Source: Rhodobiaceae bacterium (GTDB lineage: Bacteria; Pseudomonadota; Alphaproteobacteria; RS24). Taken from it: DNA of 64,000 bases. This document shows, piece by piece, positions 8,508 through 16,300 of the stretch. Position numbers and translations under genes: made by a program. The first letter of the stretch is position 1, and each line of letters opens with the position of its first letter. The stretch spans positions 37,948 through 101,947 of the forward strand of contig PBLK01000007.1 of NCBI GenBank assembly GCA_002721725.1, in the 5' to 3' direction. Under the pieces are notes generated by a model. The model was not told the DNA's origin. It did not search any database and worked only from the letters and a program-made list of their open reading frames with translations.

Positions 8508-9272
8508 ATGTCAGCAGCAGAAGAGATTAAAAGCGTCAAAGATTTGGTCAGCGCCGAAGAATGGCAGTTGCGAATAGATTTGGCGGCAACCTATCGCTTG
8601 GTCGCCATGTATGGCTGGGACGATATGATTTTTACCCATATTTCCGTTCGCGTGCCGGGGCCAGAGCACCACTTCCTTATCAATCCGTATGGCATGTTAT
8701 TCGAGGAAATCACCGCATCGAGCCTGGTGAAAGTCGACCTAGAGGGTAATATCGTCATGGACAGCCCGTATTTCGTCAATCCGGCCGGCTTTACCATTCA
8801 TTCGGCCGTGCATATGGCACGGGAAGATGCGCAATGCGTTCTGCATTTGCACACGGATGATGGTGTTGCCGTATCAGCGCAAGATGATGGCCTGTTGCCC
8901 TTGTCGCAATTCTCCATGTTGGTGCGTCCGCATTTGACCTATCATGGTTATGAGGGTGTCGCGCTGAACCACGATGAACGCGAGCGTATTGTGGCGGATT
9001 TGGGTGACAAGAATCTGATGCTTCTCCGAAATCACGGCACATTGGCGGTAGGCGAGAATTGTGGTCTGGCCTTTATCGCGATTTATTTCTTGGAGCGTGC
9101 TTGCGCAACGCAAGTGCGCGCCCTGACATCCAAACCGCATATGCCGAGCCAAGAAGCCATTGATACGGTTGACGAGCAATCGCAATCATTGTTCCAGCCG
9201 GGTGTTGACGCGCTGGCATGGCCAGCTTTGCTGCGCAAGCTCGACCGCCTCGACCCGTCATTTCGCGACTAG
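8508..9272 (+). CDS. class II aldolase/adducin family protein
   Basis: A 254-residue member of the zinc-dependent class II aldolase/adducin fold, whose bacterial enzymes are sugar-phosphate aldolases, epimerases or decarboxylases. VLHLHTDDG near residue 110 and LRNHGTLAVG near 170 supply the metal-binding histidines. THISVRVPG and INPYGMLFEEITAS are the usual substrate-phosphate region, though this subgroup (adducin-like, HISVRVPG) often has no assigned substrate. GAGGGAGAC precedes the ATG. The cytochrome c' gene starts 3 nt after the stop codon, so the two share a transcript. Confidence 0.87.
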   Translation: MSAAEEIKSVKDLVSAEEWQLRIDLAATYRLVAMYGWDDMIFTHISVRVPGPEHHFLINPYGMLFEEITASSLVKVDLEGNIVMDSPYFVNPAGFTIHSAVHMAREDAQCVLHLHTDDGVAVSAQDDGLLPLSQFSMLVRPHLTYHGYEGVALNHDERERIVADLGDKNLMLLRNHGTLAVGENCGLAFIAIYFLERACATQVRALTSKPHMPSQEAIDTVDEQSQSLFQPGVDALAWPALLRKLDRLDPSFRD

Positions 9273-9275
9273 ATT

Positions 9276-9728
9276 ATGCGTAAGCCATTTCTAAGCCTCA
9301 TTTTGAGCGCGGCATTGGTCGTTCCCGTAACAGCGGTATTGGCGCATGAGCCGGGCACTTACGAAAGCCCGATTGTTGAGCAGCGGGTGAAGCGCTTCAA
9401 GCAAAGCGGTGCCGATATTCAAGCGATTTTCAAAAAGCATATGGGCGCCGGTAATTTCACTGCCATTGAAAAGGCGGCCGGGATGATGGCGGCTTGGGGA
9501 GAAGAAATACCAGATGCTTTTCCGGCAGGCAGTAACAGTGTCGGCGCGGATCCGACCATATGGGAAAATTTCTCTGACTTTGAAAGCAAAGCTAATGCCT
9601 TTGCCAAAGCTGCCACAGAGTTGGAAGCGGCTGCCGCTTCAGGCAATGCCGGTGCGGTTAAAAAAGCCGCTCAAGCGGTTGGCGGCACTTGCAAGAGCTG
9701 TCATCAAAGCTATCGCATTAAACATTAA
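9276..9728 (+). CDS. periplasmic cytochrome c' (class II cytochrome c)
   Basis: A 150-residue secreted haem protein. Residues 1-23 form a signal peptide ending VLA-H. The C-terminal C139-K-S-C142-H143 motif is the haem attachment site placed near the C-terminus, as in four-helix class II cytochromes. An N-terminal KRFKQSGADIQAI matches cytochrome c' helix A. Such proteins bind NO or take part in electron transfer. The gene overlaps by 4 bp the tail of the convergent cytochrome b gene, a frequent partner, which suggests a b/c' electron-transfer pair. Confidence 0.92.
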   Translation: MRKPFLSLILSAALVVPVTAVLAHEPGTYESPIVEQRVKRFKQSGADIQAIFKKHMGAGNFTAIEKAAGMMAAWGEEIPDAFPAGSNSVGADPTIWENFSDFESKANAFAKAATELEAAAASGNAGAVKKAAQAVGGTCKSCHQSYRIKH

Positions 9729-10363
9729 TAAGACGGGGTGAGTAGTGACAGGCTGAGCCCCCCACCGACGCATAAGACAAGGAGGGCCAGCCCTGCTTGC
9801 GTGCGTTTGGCCGAAGGTTGAGTACCATGTTCCGATGTGCCGCCCGTCACCATGCGGGTGACAAGTTTTTCATTGAGCCATAGCCGATGGGCCAATAGCG
9901 CCAGTATATGTAATGCAACCAGCGGTATGACCAGCACATGCAAGCGCTGATGCCATGCGCCCATGGGTGCGGCAAGCTCAGGGGCAAATGGCGTCAGCGG
10001 CGCCTCATAGAGAATATCATCGCCGGTCCACAGGCCGGTTACCGACATCGCTCCCATGAGGCATAGAAGCGTAATGACCGATAAAGCACCAAGCGGATTA
10101 TGGCCGGGCTGCAAGCTGGCGGTGCGAGCGAGAAAAGCTTTGAGATAGGTCAGAATGATTTTCGGCCCGCGCAGAAAATTTTTGAATCGAGCGGTTTCAT
10201 GCCCAACCATCCCCCAAATCAGGCGAAAGACCAACAGACCACAAGCGGCCAGTCCGAATAATTCATGCGCTTCCAGCGCCCCGCGCTCGCCGCTAATGTA
10301 AGAGCCGACAATGCTGATGACAAAGCCCCAATGGAACAGGCGGGTTGGCAAATCCCAGACCAT
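9725..10363 (-). CDS. cytochrome b561-type membrane protein
   Basis: A 212-residue di-haem cytochrome b of the b561/NiFe-hydrogenase cytochrome b group. VWDLPTRLFHWGF at the N-terminus, EAHELFGL near 33, and the WHQRLH...LHILALLAH region near 140-165 carry the candidate haem-ligand histidines. About five hydrophobic segments are visible. The start codon overlaps the CobW stop by one base (TAATG), so it is translated from the CobW transcript while facing the cytochrome c' gene. It probably passes quinol electrons to a periplasmic cytochrome such as that neighbour (inference). Confidence 0.9.
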   Translation of the reverse strand: MVWDLPTRLFHWGFVISIVGSYISGERGALEAHELFGLAACGLLVFRLIWGMVGHETARFKNFLRGPKIILTYLKAFLARTASLQPGHNPLGALSVITLLCLMGAMSVTGLWTGDDILYEAPLTPFAPELAAPMGAWHQRLHVLVIPLVALHILALLAHRLWLNEKLVTRMVTGGTSEHGTQPSAKRTQAGLALLVLCVGGGLSLSLLTPSY

Positions 10364-11268
10364 TAGGCCGCCTCATTCTGACGGAAGATTTTTTCCAGTG
10401 CAGTAGCGTCGGGCATTTGCGGTTTACCGATAAGCACAAAGTGGCCTGAGGCCACTCCCTCATGCGGCTCGGTCGAAATACGACCTCCGGCCAAATGCAG
10501 CACATAGGCACCTTCATCATCTTGCAGCACGGCTTTGGCGCGCAAAACATGCGGGCGCAGGTTTTCCAATTTGGCAATCAACGTGGCGCGCGGTTGCGGC
10601 GGCAAATGCGTTGCCCATTGCATAAAGCCATGCTCAATCACGTCGTGCGGTTGCCGAATTTCTTCCGCGGCATTGAGCCCCAAAACCAAGTCAATCGGTA
10701 ACATACCATGGGTCATTTGCGCTATCGGCACATTGGGTTTTTGCGCCGCCAATTCATTTTGTAAGTTTTCCAATGTCGCGGCATCGGCCAGATCGGGCTT
10801 GGAGATGAGTAGCAAATGCGCCGCCTCAATCTGTTTGGCATAATTGTCGGCTAAATAAGGGTCGTTCGAATGAACATTATGGGCGCCGGCATCGACCAGC
10901 GTGACAATGCCGTCAAGACGCAGTTGCCGGTCAACCGATGCGAAACCGGCAATGCGGCTCGGCTCGGCGACGCCACTTGCTTCAATGATAATATGGTCGG
11001 GCAGGGGGCTTTGTTGCATCACCTCCATAAAACTGCGCATCAAATCATCTCCAATGGAGCAGCAGACACAGCCATTCGCTAGCGTAATTTGATTACCGTG
11101 TTTGGCGGCAATCAATTCGGCATCAATATTCAGCGCCCCGAAATCATTGACCATGGCGGTGATCCGACGTCCCGCGCTTTGCGTCAGCAGATGATTGAGC
11201 AGGCTGGTTTTTCCACTGCCGAGAAAGCCGCTGATAATGGTCAGAGGAACTATGTCGATATGTGTCAA
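10363..11268 (-). CDS. CobW/COG0523-family GTP-binding metallochaperone
   Basis: A 301-residue G3E P-loop GTPase that loads metal ions into client proteins. GFLGSGKT near residues 14-21 is the Walker A motif, CVCC near 67-70 is the metal-binding motif, and SKPD supplies guanine contacts. A CobW C-terminal domain follows. It lies between an amidohydrolase (4 bp overlap upstream) and a cytochrome b (1 bp overlap downstream). The overlap with a likely zinc amidohydrolase suggests that enzyme as the client (inference). No Zur box was recognised upstream of the operon. Confidence 0.93.
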   Translation of the reverse strand: MTHIDIVPLTIISGFLGSGKTSLLNHLLTQSAGRRITAMVNDFGALNIDAELIAAKHGNQITLANGCVCCSIGDDLMRSFMEVMQQSPLPDHIIIEASGVAEPSRIAGFASVDRQLRLDGIVTLVDAGAHNVHSNDPYLADNYAKQIEAAHLLLISKPDLADAATLENLQNELAAQKPNVPIAQMTHGMLPIDLVLGLNAAEEIRQPHDVIEHGFMQWATHLPPQPRATLIAKLENLRPHVLRAKAVLQDDEGAYVLHLAGGRISTEPHEGVASGHFVLIGKPQMPDATALEKIFRQNEAA

Positions 11269-12929
11269 GCGCTGCGCCCCTGATTGATATGCACTTGGCC
11301 GCCGACCATTGTACCGATAACGATGATGTCCTTCAGCTTCTCCGCCCCAACTTCAATCGGGTCATCGGCCAATATGGCAATATCTGCGCGCTTGCCGGCT
11401 TCCAGACTGCCAATCTCACTTTCCATTTTTAGAGAATAGGCGGCCCCCATGGTGATGGCATAAAGGGCTTCTTCGACACTGATATTTTGCGTGCCATTGC
11501 CCAATGTTATGCCGCTCGAGGACAGCCGATTGACGGCGCACCACGCGGTGAAGAGCGGGGCCAGCGCGGTGACCGGCGCGTCTGAGTGAATGGCCAAAGG
11601 CACGCCTTCAGCCAGCGCGCCACCCGCATCATCCAGCCGCGCTGCCCGCTCCGGCCCCATGGTAATGTTGATATGCGCATCACCCCAATAATAAAGATGA
11701 TTGGAAAACAGATTAACCCCGACGCCGAGCGCTTTCATGCGCTTGAAATGCGCGCGCGTCGCCATTTGGCAATGTTGCAGCGTATGGCGGTGGTCTGGCC
11801 ACGGATGCGCGCGCAGCGCCTCTTCAATTTTATCAAGCGTGACTTCCGTGCATTCATCACCATTTGTGTGCACATGCACTTGAATGCCGGCCTCAGTAAA
11901 AGCTTTGAGATAGTCGCCCAGCCGCTCCGGTTCAATATACCAAAGCCCGTTCGGCGCGCCGTTAAAATAATGCGGCCATTTCAACCTCGCGCTGAAGCCC
12001 TGAATAGAGCCGTCAGCGACCATTTTGACCAAAGAAAAACGTAGCTTGTCGCTATTGCTGGTCTGTAATTCCTGCATGCGCGCAACGCCTTCTGCGGGTT
12101 CCATACTATTTCCCTGAAAGGCCACGACAAGGCGCATGGGAAAATCATCGGCATCGACCGCTTGACGCATGGCGTTTTCACTGCCTGCCGGCATTGGATT
12201 GACCAAATCGGTTGCCGTGGTGACGCCGGTTTGGCGCGCCACATTGGCGAAATTAACTAATGTTTCCGGCGAGGAGGCAATGGCCAGCAAATTAATGCCG
12301 GTGGTGCGCATGGCCATATAATAACCGAGCTGGCCGAGAAATTCGCCGGTCGCTTGGCCGCTTTCATCGCGGCGAATAAATTCACTATTATCCGCGCCCT
12401 TCACATCGGCCGCTTCCATAACGAAATTATTGGCATTGAGAATATGCAGCGAGGCGTGCAACACAATAACCGAGCAATCGGTCGCCACGCTGTCGAGGTC
12501 AGCCGCATTCATGCGACGGTCGGTGAAAAAAATCGGGTCAAAGCCCCAAGCGATGAGCGGCATGTCTTTATCTTTGCGGTTGGCTTGAATTTCTTTAAGC
12601 TTGTCGACCACTTCATCAATGCTTTTGAGCCCCGGCCAGACCGTGCCGTCTGGCCCTTCGCGGTCATAATAGCCGACATAGTGATAGTCCCAGAACATGC
12701 CTTCCATCATATGGCTATGACCTTCAATGAAGCCGGGCAGAAGGGTTTTGTCGGCAAAATCCCTATTCAGGGCGAGCGGCCCCCAAGCTTTCTGCCAGCC
12801 ATCAATATTTTCGGCCGTGCCGACGCCGAGAATATGCCCATCGCGCACCGCAATATGGGTGGCATGCGGCAAATGCGGATTCATTGTCCGAATACTCTTC
12901 GCTTGATAAATGATATTCACTTTTCCCAC
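11265..12929 (-). CDS. YtcJ-like metal-dependent amidohydrolase
   Basis: A 554-residue amidohydrolase family 3 protein with a TIM-barrel core. LLPGFIEGHSHMMEG near residue 65-75 gives the HxH metal ligands. TLQHCQMA, AIHSDAPVT and the C-terminal LEAGKRADIAIL strand follow in the usual order for cytoplasmic cyclic-amide or N-acyl hydrolases. There is no signal peptide. The GTG/ATG choice is not ambiguous: ATG 12929 is preceded by a purine-poor TAGGTGGGAAAAG, whose GGTGGG is a fair binding site. It heads an operon with CobW and cytochrome b. Substrate unknown. Confidence 0.88.
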   Translation of the reverse strand: MGKVNIIYQAKSIRTMNPHLPHATHIAVRDGHILGVGTAENIDGWQKAWGPLALNRDFADKTLLPGFIEGHSHMMEGMFWDYHYVGYYDREGPDGTVWPGLKSIDEVVDKLKEIQANRKDKDMPLIAWGFDPIFFTDRRMNAADLDSVATDCSVIVLHASLHILNANNFVMEAADVKGADNSEFIRRDESGQATGEFLGQLGYYMAMRTTGINLLAIASSPETLVNFANVARQTGVTTATDLVNPMPAGSENAMRQAVDADDFPMRLVVAFQGNSMEPAEGVARMQELQTSNSDKLRFSLVKMVADGSIQGFSARLKWPHYFNGAPNGLWYIEPERLGDYLKAFTEAGIQVHVHTNGDECTEVTLDKIEEALRAHPWPDHRHTLQHCQMATRAHFKRMKALGVGVNLFSNHLYYWGDAHINITMGPERAARLDDAGGALAEGVPLAIHSDAPVTALAPLFTAWCAVNRLSSSGITLGNGTQNISVEEALYAITMGAAYSLKMESEIGSLEAGKRADIAILADDPIEVGAEKLKDIIVIGTMVGGQVHINQGRSA

Positions 12930-12982
12930 CTATTTGTAAGAGAGCCTAGCATTGCTTTACCGCATGGCCTAGTCCACACTTG

Positions 12983-12997
12983 CGTCAATTCTTGACG
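12983..12997. promoter_or_regulatory. short inverted repeat between divergent amidohydrolase and GST genes
   Basis: CGTCAA-TTC-TTGACG is a perfect 6-bp inverted repeat directly upstream of ATATAAAAAGGAG in the 84-bp divergent region. It may be an operator covering the GST promoter, whose AT-rich TATAAA box adjoins it. No regulator gene lies nearby, and the repeat is short enough to occur by chance. Confidence 0.25.
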
Positions 12998-13013
12998 ATA
13001 TAAAAAGGAGAAC

Positions 13014-13700
13014 ATGATGAGACTCTTCGGTGCCCCCTTATCCCCTTTTGTCCGGAAAGCGGTGGTCATCGCCGCCGAGAAGGGCATTGAATATGAATAT
13101 GATCCGCGCCCCAGTCCGCTCGGATGGACGGATGAATTTGAACAAATCAATCCGCTGAAGCGGATACCGGCGCTTCTGCCCAACCCGTCCAATCTTGATT
13201 ATGCAATCAATGACAGTTCGGCGATTTGTGCTTATTTCGAAAAATTGCAGCCTGAGCCGGCACTTTATCCGACAGACCCTGAAGCTTATGGCCGCGCCCT
13301 ATGGATTGAAGAAGCTGCCGATACGGATTTGGCCAATCGCGTCGGCATGGGTGTCTTTCGGCCGGTATTCTTCAACCTTGCATCGGGCAAGCCGGCAGAT
13401 ACGGAAACGGCCAGTGAAGGTTTTGAAGCATTGGGCAAGGTTTTGTTGCCCTATCTCGAAAATCAATTGGGTGGGCGCGCGTGGTTTGCCGGTGATATGT
13501 TCTCCATTGCCGATATTGCGGTCATGACGCAGATGATGAGCCTTGATCTTGTTGGTTTCGGTTTGCCGCAGGATCGTTTCCCTGCTCTGCGCGCCCATTT
13601 TGATCGGTGTATGGCGCGGCCCTCCATCGCCTCTTGCCGTGAGCAGAACAATAAATTTGTCGAAAAGGCCGGGTTCCAAATAGAGCGTGTTTCCGGATAG
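13014..13700 (+). CDS. glutathione S-transferase family protein
   Basis: A 228-residue two-domain GST. The thioredoxin-like N-domain has LFGAPLSPFVRKAVVIAAEKG with the active-site Ser/Pro region, INPLKRIPALL, and DSSAICAYFEK for glutathione gamma-Glu binding. The all-alpha C-domain includes FSIADIAVMTQM near residue 165. AAAAGGAGAAC precedes two adjacent ATG codons; the first is used here. It is the first of four GST-family genes in this window, which points to conjugation or glutathione-dependent turnover of xenobiotics or lipids. Confidence 0.9.
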   Translation: MMRLFGAPLSPFVRKAVVIAAEKGIEYEYDPRPSPLGWTDEFEQINPLKRIPALLPNPSNLDYAINDSSAICAYFEKLQPEPALYPTDPEAYGRALWIEEAADTDLANRVGMGVFRPVFFNLASGKPADTETASEGFEALGKVLLPYLENQLGGRAWFAGDMFSIADIAVMTQMMSLDLVGFGLPQDRFPALRAHFDRCMARPSIASCREQNNKFVEKAGFQIERVSG

Positions 13701-13765
13701 TCATTTGAAACCGGCCTAAATTATGCTCTAAACTTAGGATCGGCATCGATTCGAAGGAGAAGCTT

Positions 13766-15499
13766 ATGTTGCGTTATTCGTCAGTGCTGCGCTCAAATGC
13801 CGTGCGGCATCGCGAAATCAGTTACAATAAGCTGACACCGAAACCTGTGCGGGGCAAAAAGGACAGCCTCAAACCGCAGCGCTTACGTCTCGGTTTTGAG
13901 CAAACCATGGCGCTACTGATGCCTTATTCCGGTGTCCGAGTGCTGGATCAAATGAAAGCGGTGATACCGCTGGCGCTTTATCTGGTGCTTTTCCAATTGA
14001 TTATTTTACGCCAGCCCGTCGAGGCCGCCTTTTTGCTGGTTGGTGGTCTGACGGCGGTAATTGTCGGTTTGGCCTTGTTTATGGAAGGTCTGAATGTCGG
14101 TCTCATGCCGTTTGGCACGCTGATTGGTGATAAGCTGCCGCGCAAAGCCAGCATGCCTGTCATGCTGGCCATTATTGCCGTTCTTGGTGTCGGTGTGACT
14201 TTTGCCGAACCGGCAATCGGGGCGCTACAAGCATTTGGTGCATCGGTTGATGTCACCCGCGCGCCATATCTTTATGAAATATTGAATAATTGGACCTTAC
14301 CGCTTGTCTTGCTGGTCGGGGCAGGGGTCGGTCTCGCCGCCGTGCTCGGCACATTGCGTTTTGTTTATGGCTGGTCGTTAAAGCCGATGATTTATATCGC
14401 GGTCGGTTTGACTCTGAGTCTCACCTTGGTGGTTTATGGTAATAATGATTTGCGTGCCATTTTAGGGTTGGCATGGGATTGCGGTGCGGTAACTACAGGG
14501 CCGGTAACCGTGCCTCTGGTCTTGTCACTTGGTATTGGCATTGCCAATTCAGCGGGTCAAAACAGCGATAATTCGCTATCCGGCTTTGGCGTGGTGACGC
14601 TGGCCTCACTGTTTCCGATTATTGCCGTTCTTCTGCTATCGCTTTATGTCAGCACGCAAGTGAGTGCCGAACAGATTGTTGTTGCTGCCGCTACGGTGGG
14701 CAGCGCTACCGCCGACGCGCAGCAAAGCATTTGGGCGCAATCGCCGCTGCAAGAAGTTGTGCTGGGCGTGCGTGCTATTGCCCCGCTGGTCTTGTTCTTG
14801 ATGTTTGTGCTGTTCATTGTGCTTCGTGAAGGGCTGGCCAATAAGCTGTTCACCGCCTATGGGCTGGTTTTATCGATTGTCGGCATGTGTGTGTTTAATG
14901 TCGGTCTGACCTATGGGCTGGGCGCCATTGGCGCGCAAACCGGTGCGGTTTTGCCTGCCGCCTTTATGGAAATCGCGATTAGCGAAATTTCACCGATTTA
15001 CACCGCAGCTTTGGGGCTGGTCTTGGTTATCCTTTTTGCTTGGTTTATGGGCTTTGGCGCGACACTGGCCGAACCGGCTTTGAACGCGCTGGGCTTGACC
15101 GTGCAAAATCTGACCAATGGTGCGTTTCGCAAATCCATGTTGATGTATTCCGTCGCCACCGGCGTGGCTTTCGGCATTGCTTTGGGTATTGCAAAAATCT
15201 TGTTTGAGATTGACCTCGCCATGTTGCTGATACCGCTCTATCTCATCGCGCTGGTTTTGACCTTTTTCTCAACCGAGGAATTCGTGAATGTCGCTTGGGA
15301 CAGCGCCGGGGTCACTACCGGCCCGGTCACCGTGCCGCTGGTACTCGCTATGGGGCTGGGGCTGGGCAATGCCGTATCGGCGGTTGAAGGCTTCGGCATT
15401 TTGAGCATGGCCAGCATTGGGCCGATTATCGCCGTTTTGGGCATGGGACAATATATTCGTTTCAAACAATCGCGCGCATTGACGGCGGAAGCCAAGTAG
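13766..15499 (+). CDS. duplicated DUF1538 integral membrane protein
   Basis: A 577-residue polytopic protein with an inverted or tandem internal duplication. The first half has TFAEPA (145-150) and AWDCGAVTTGPVTVPLVL (236-253); the second has TLAEPA (433-438) and AWDSAGVTTGPVTVPLVL (510-527). Each half has about six hydrophobic segments. An N-terminal basic cytoplasmic region of about 55 residues precedes the membrane part. This is the DUF1538 family, presumed to be transporters with unknown substrate; the paired TTGPVT motifs inside membrane helices look like a pore or ion site (inference). AGGAGAAGC precedes the ATG. Two P-II-like genes follow within 10 bp and with a 4 bp overlap, implying signal-dependent control. 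Confidence 0.88.
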   Translation: MLRYSSVLRSNAVRHREISYNKLTPKPVRGKKDSLKPQRLRLGFEQTMALLMPYSGVRVLDQMKAVIPLALYLVLFQLIILRQPVEAAFLLVGGLTAVIVGLALFMEGLNVGLMPFGTLIGDKLPRKASMPVMLAIIAVLGVGVTFAEPAIGALQAFGASVDVTRAPYLYEILNNWTLPLVLLVGAGVGLAAVLGTLRFVYGWSLKPMIYIAVGLTLSLTLVVYGNNDLRAILGLAWDCGAVTTGPVTVPLVLSLGIGIANSAGQNSDNSLSGFGVVTLASLFPIIAVLLLSLYVSTQVSAEQIVVAAATVGSATADAQQSIWAQSPLQEVVLGVRAIAPLVLFLMFVLFIVLREGLANKLFTAYGLVLSIVGMCVFNVGLTYGLGAIGAQTGAVLPAAFMEIAISEISPIYTAALGLVLVILFAWFMGFGATLAEPALNALGLTVQNLTNGAFRKSMLMYSVATGVAFGIALGIAKILFEIDLAMLLIPLYLIALVLTFFSTEEFVNVAWDSAGVTTGPVTVPLVLAMGLGLGNAVSAVEGFGILSMASIGPIIAVLGMGQYIRFKQSRALTAEAK

Positions 15500-15509
15500 A
15501 GGAGGCGTT

Positions 15510-15932
15510 ATGGCCGATAGACAAATTACTTATCTCACCGATGCATTAATCATTACCTGTATCGTGCAAGCAAGCCGCGCCGATACGATTGTTAAAGCGG
15601 CGCAAAATGTCGGCGCGCAAGGCGCGACGGTGACCTATGCGCGCGGCACAGGGGTGCGCGAGCGCATGGGGTTGATGGGTGTGACCATTGATGAGCAAAA
15701 AGAAATGGTGCGCATCATCGTATCTGAAGAGCAAGCTGACCGCGTATTTGAGGCAATGTATTTGGCCGGTGATTTGGACAAACCGGGCATGGGAATTATG
15801 TTTATGAATAAACTTGATCGCATTGCCACCTATATTCCCGATGAGGTTTTGGCCGAGGCCAATAAGCCTGCTGCCAAGCTGAAGAAACGCAAAACGGCGA
15901 CCCGTCGCCCGACCAAAAAGGCGAAAAAATGA
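15510..15932 (+). CDS. P-II family signalling protein with a lysine-rich tail
   Basis: A 140-residue protein with the P-II fold: beta1 ALIITCIVQASRADTIVKAA, the T-loop region TYARGTGVRERMG (43-54), beta3 MVRIIVSEEQADRVFEAM and a B-loop-like LDKPGMGIMFMNKL (89-102). The T-loop is short and lacks the Tyr51 uridylylation site of GlnB/GlnK. The last 18 residues are strongly basic (KKRKTATRRPTKKAKK). AGAGGAGGCG gives an excellent ribosome binding site, and the gene sits 10 bp after the DUF1538 gene. It probably binds a nucleotide and gates that membrane protein, as GlnK does for AmtB and SbtB for SbtA (inference). Confidence 0.85.
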   Translation: MADRQITYLTDALIITCIVQASRADTIVKAAQNVGAQGATVTYARGTGVRERMGLMGVTIDEQKEMVRIIVSEEQADRVFEAMYLAGDLDKPGMGIMFMNKLDRIATYIPDEVLAEANKPAAKLKKRKTATRRPTKKAKK

Positions 15933-16216
15933 TTACCGAAATCGGGGCATTTATGGTTAAGGGCGCGGGCCAAGAGCTGGTGCATGAATTGCATGATGAC
16001 AAAAACATTCTGGGCATTTTCGTCGAAGCGGGGCGCACAGAAGATTTGTTCGCCTTTCGCGAATTCGGCTCGGCTTCGGAGAATGACATTGTCACCATAT
16101 TGGTCGAGAACCGTCACGCCACCCGCATATTTGATTTGATGTGCAGCAAAATCGGCCTCGACAAACCGCAACGTGGCATGGTTTTCCAAATGCCGCTGCA
16201 CAAACAACCGAAATAA
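15929..16216 (+). CDS. second, shorter P-II-like protein
   Basis: A 95-residue protein overlapping the previous stop by 4 bp (ATGA). It shares with its neighbour the C-terminal pattern LDKPQRGMVFQMPL (78-91 against LDKPGMGIMFMNKL), and beta3 NDIVTILVENRHATRIFDLM matches P-II strand 3 and helix 2. The T-loop region (VEAGRTEDLFAFREFG) differs and again lacks a modification Tyr. It has no basic tail. Two unequal P-II paralogues in series suggest a heterotrimer or separate sensing inputs to the DUF1538 protein (inference). There is an 84-bp gap to the next gene. Confidence 0.75.
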   Translation: MITEIGAFMVKGAGQELVHELHDDKNILGIFVEAGRTEDLFAFREFGSASENDIVTILVENRHATRIFDLMCSKIGLDKPQRGMVFQMPLHKQPK

Positions 16217-16250
16217 GCAGCCTCCTAAGACATTTATGGCGGCCATTTGC

Positions 16251-16278
16251 CTGACATTTCCGGCTTTTGTCCTATATC
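16251..16278 (+). promoter_or_regulatory. candidate sigma-70-like promoter for the flavoprotein/DUF2855 operon
   Basis: CTGACA (16251-16256) and TATATC (16273-16278) are separated by 16 bp and lie 23 bp ahead of the GTG start with its AGGAG box. The match to consensus is partial (5 of 6 and 4 of 6) and was judged by eye. Confidence 0.35.
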
Positions 16279-16300
16279 CCGTCACAAATAGGAGTTATGC

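Noticed and set aside
12354..12995. A 213-codon plus-strand open frame inside the amidohydrolase gene
   Set aside because: It is antisense to the well-supported amidohydrolase, with no domain pattern of its own.
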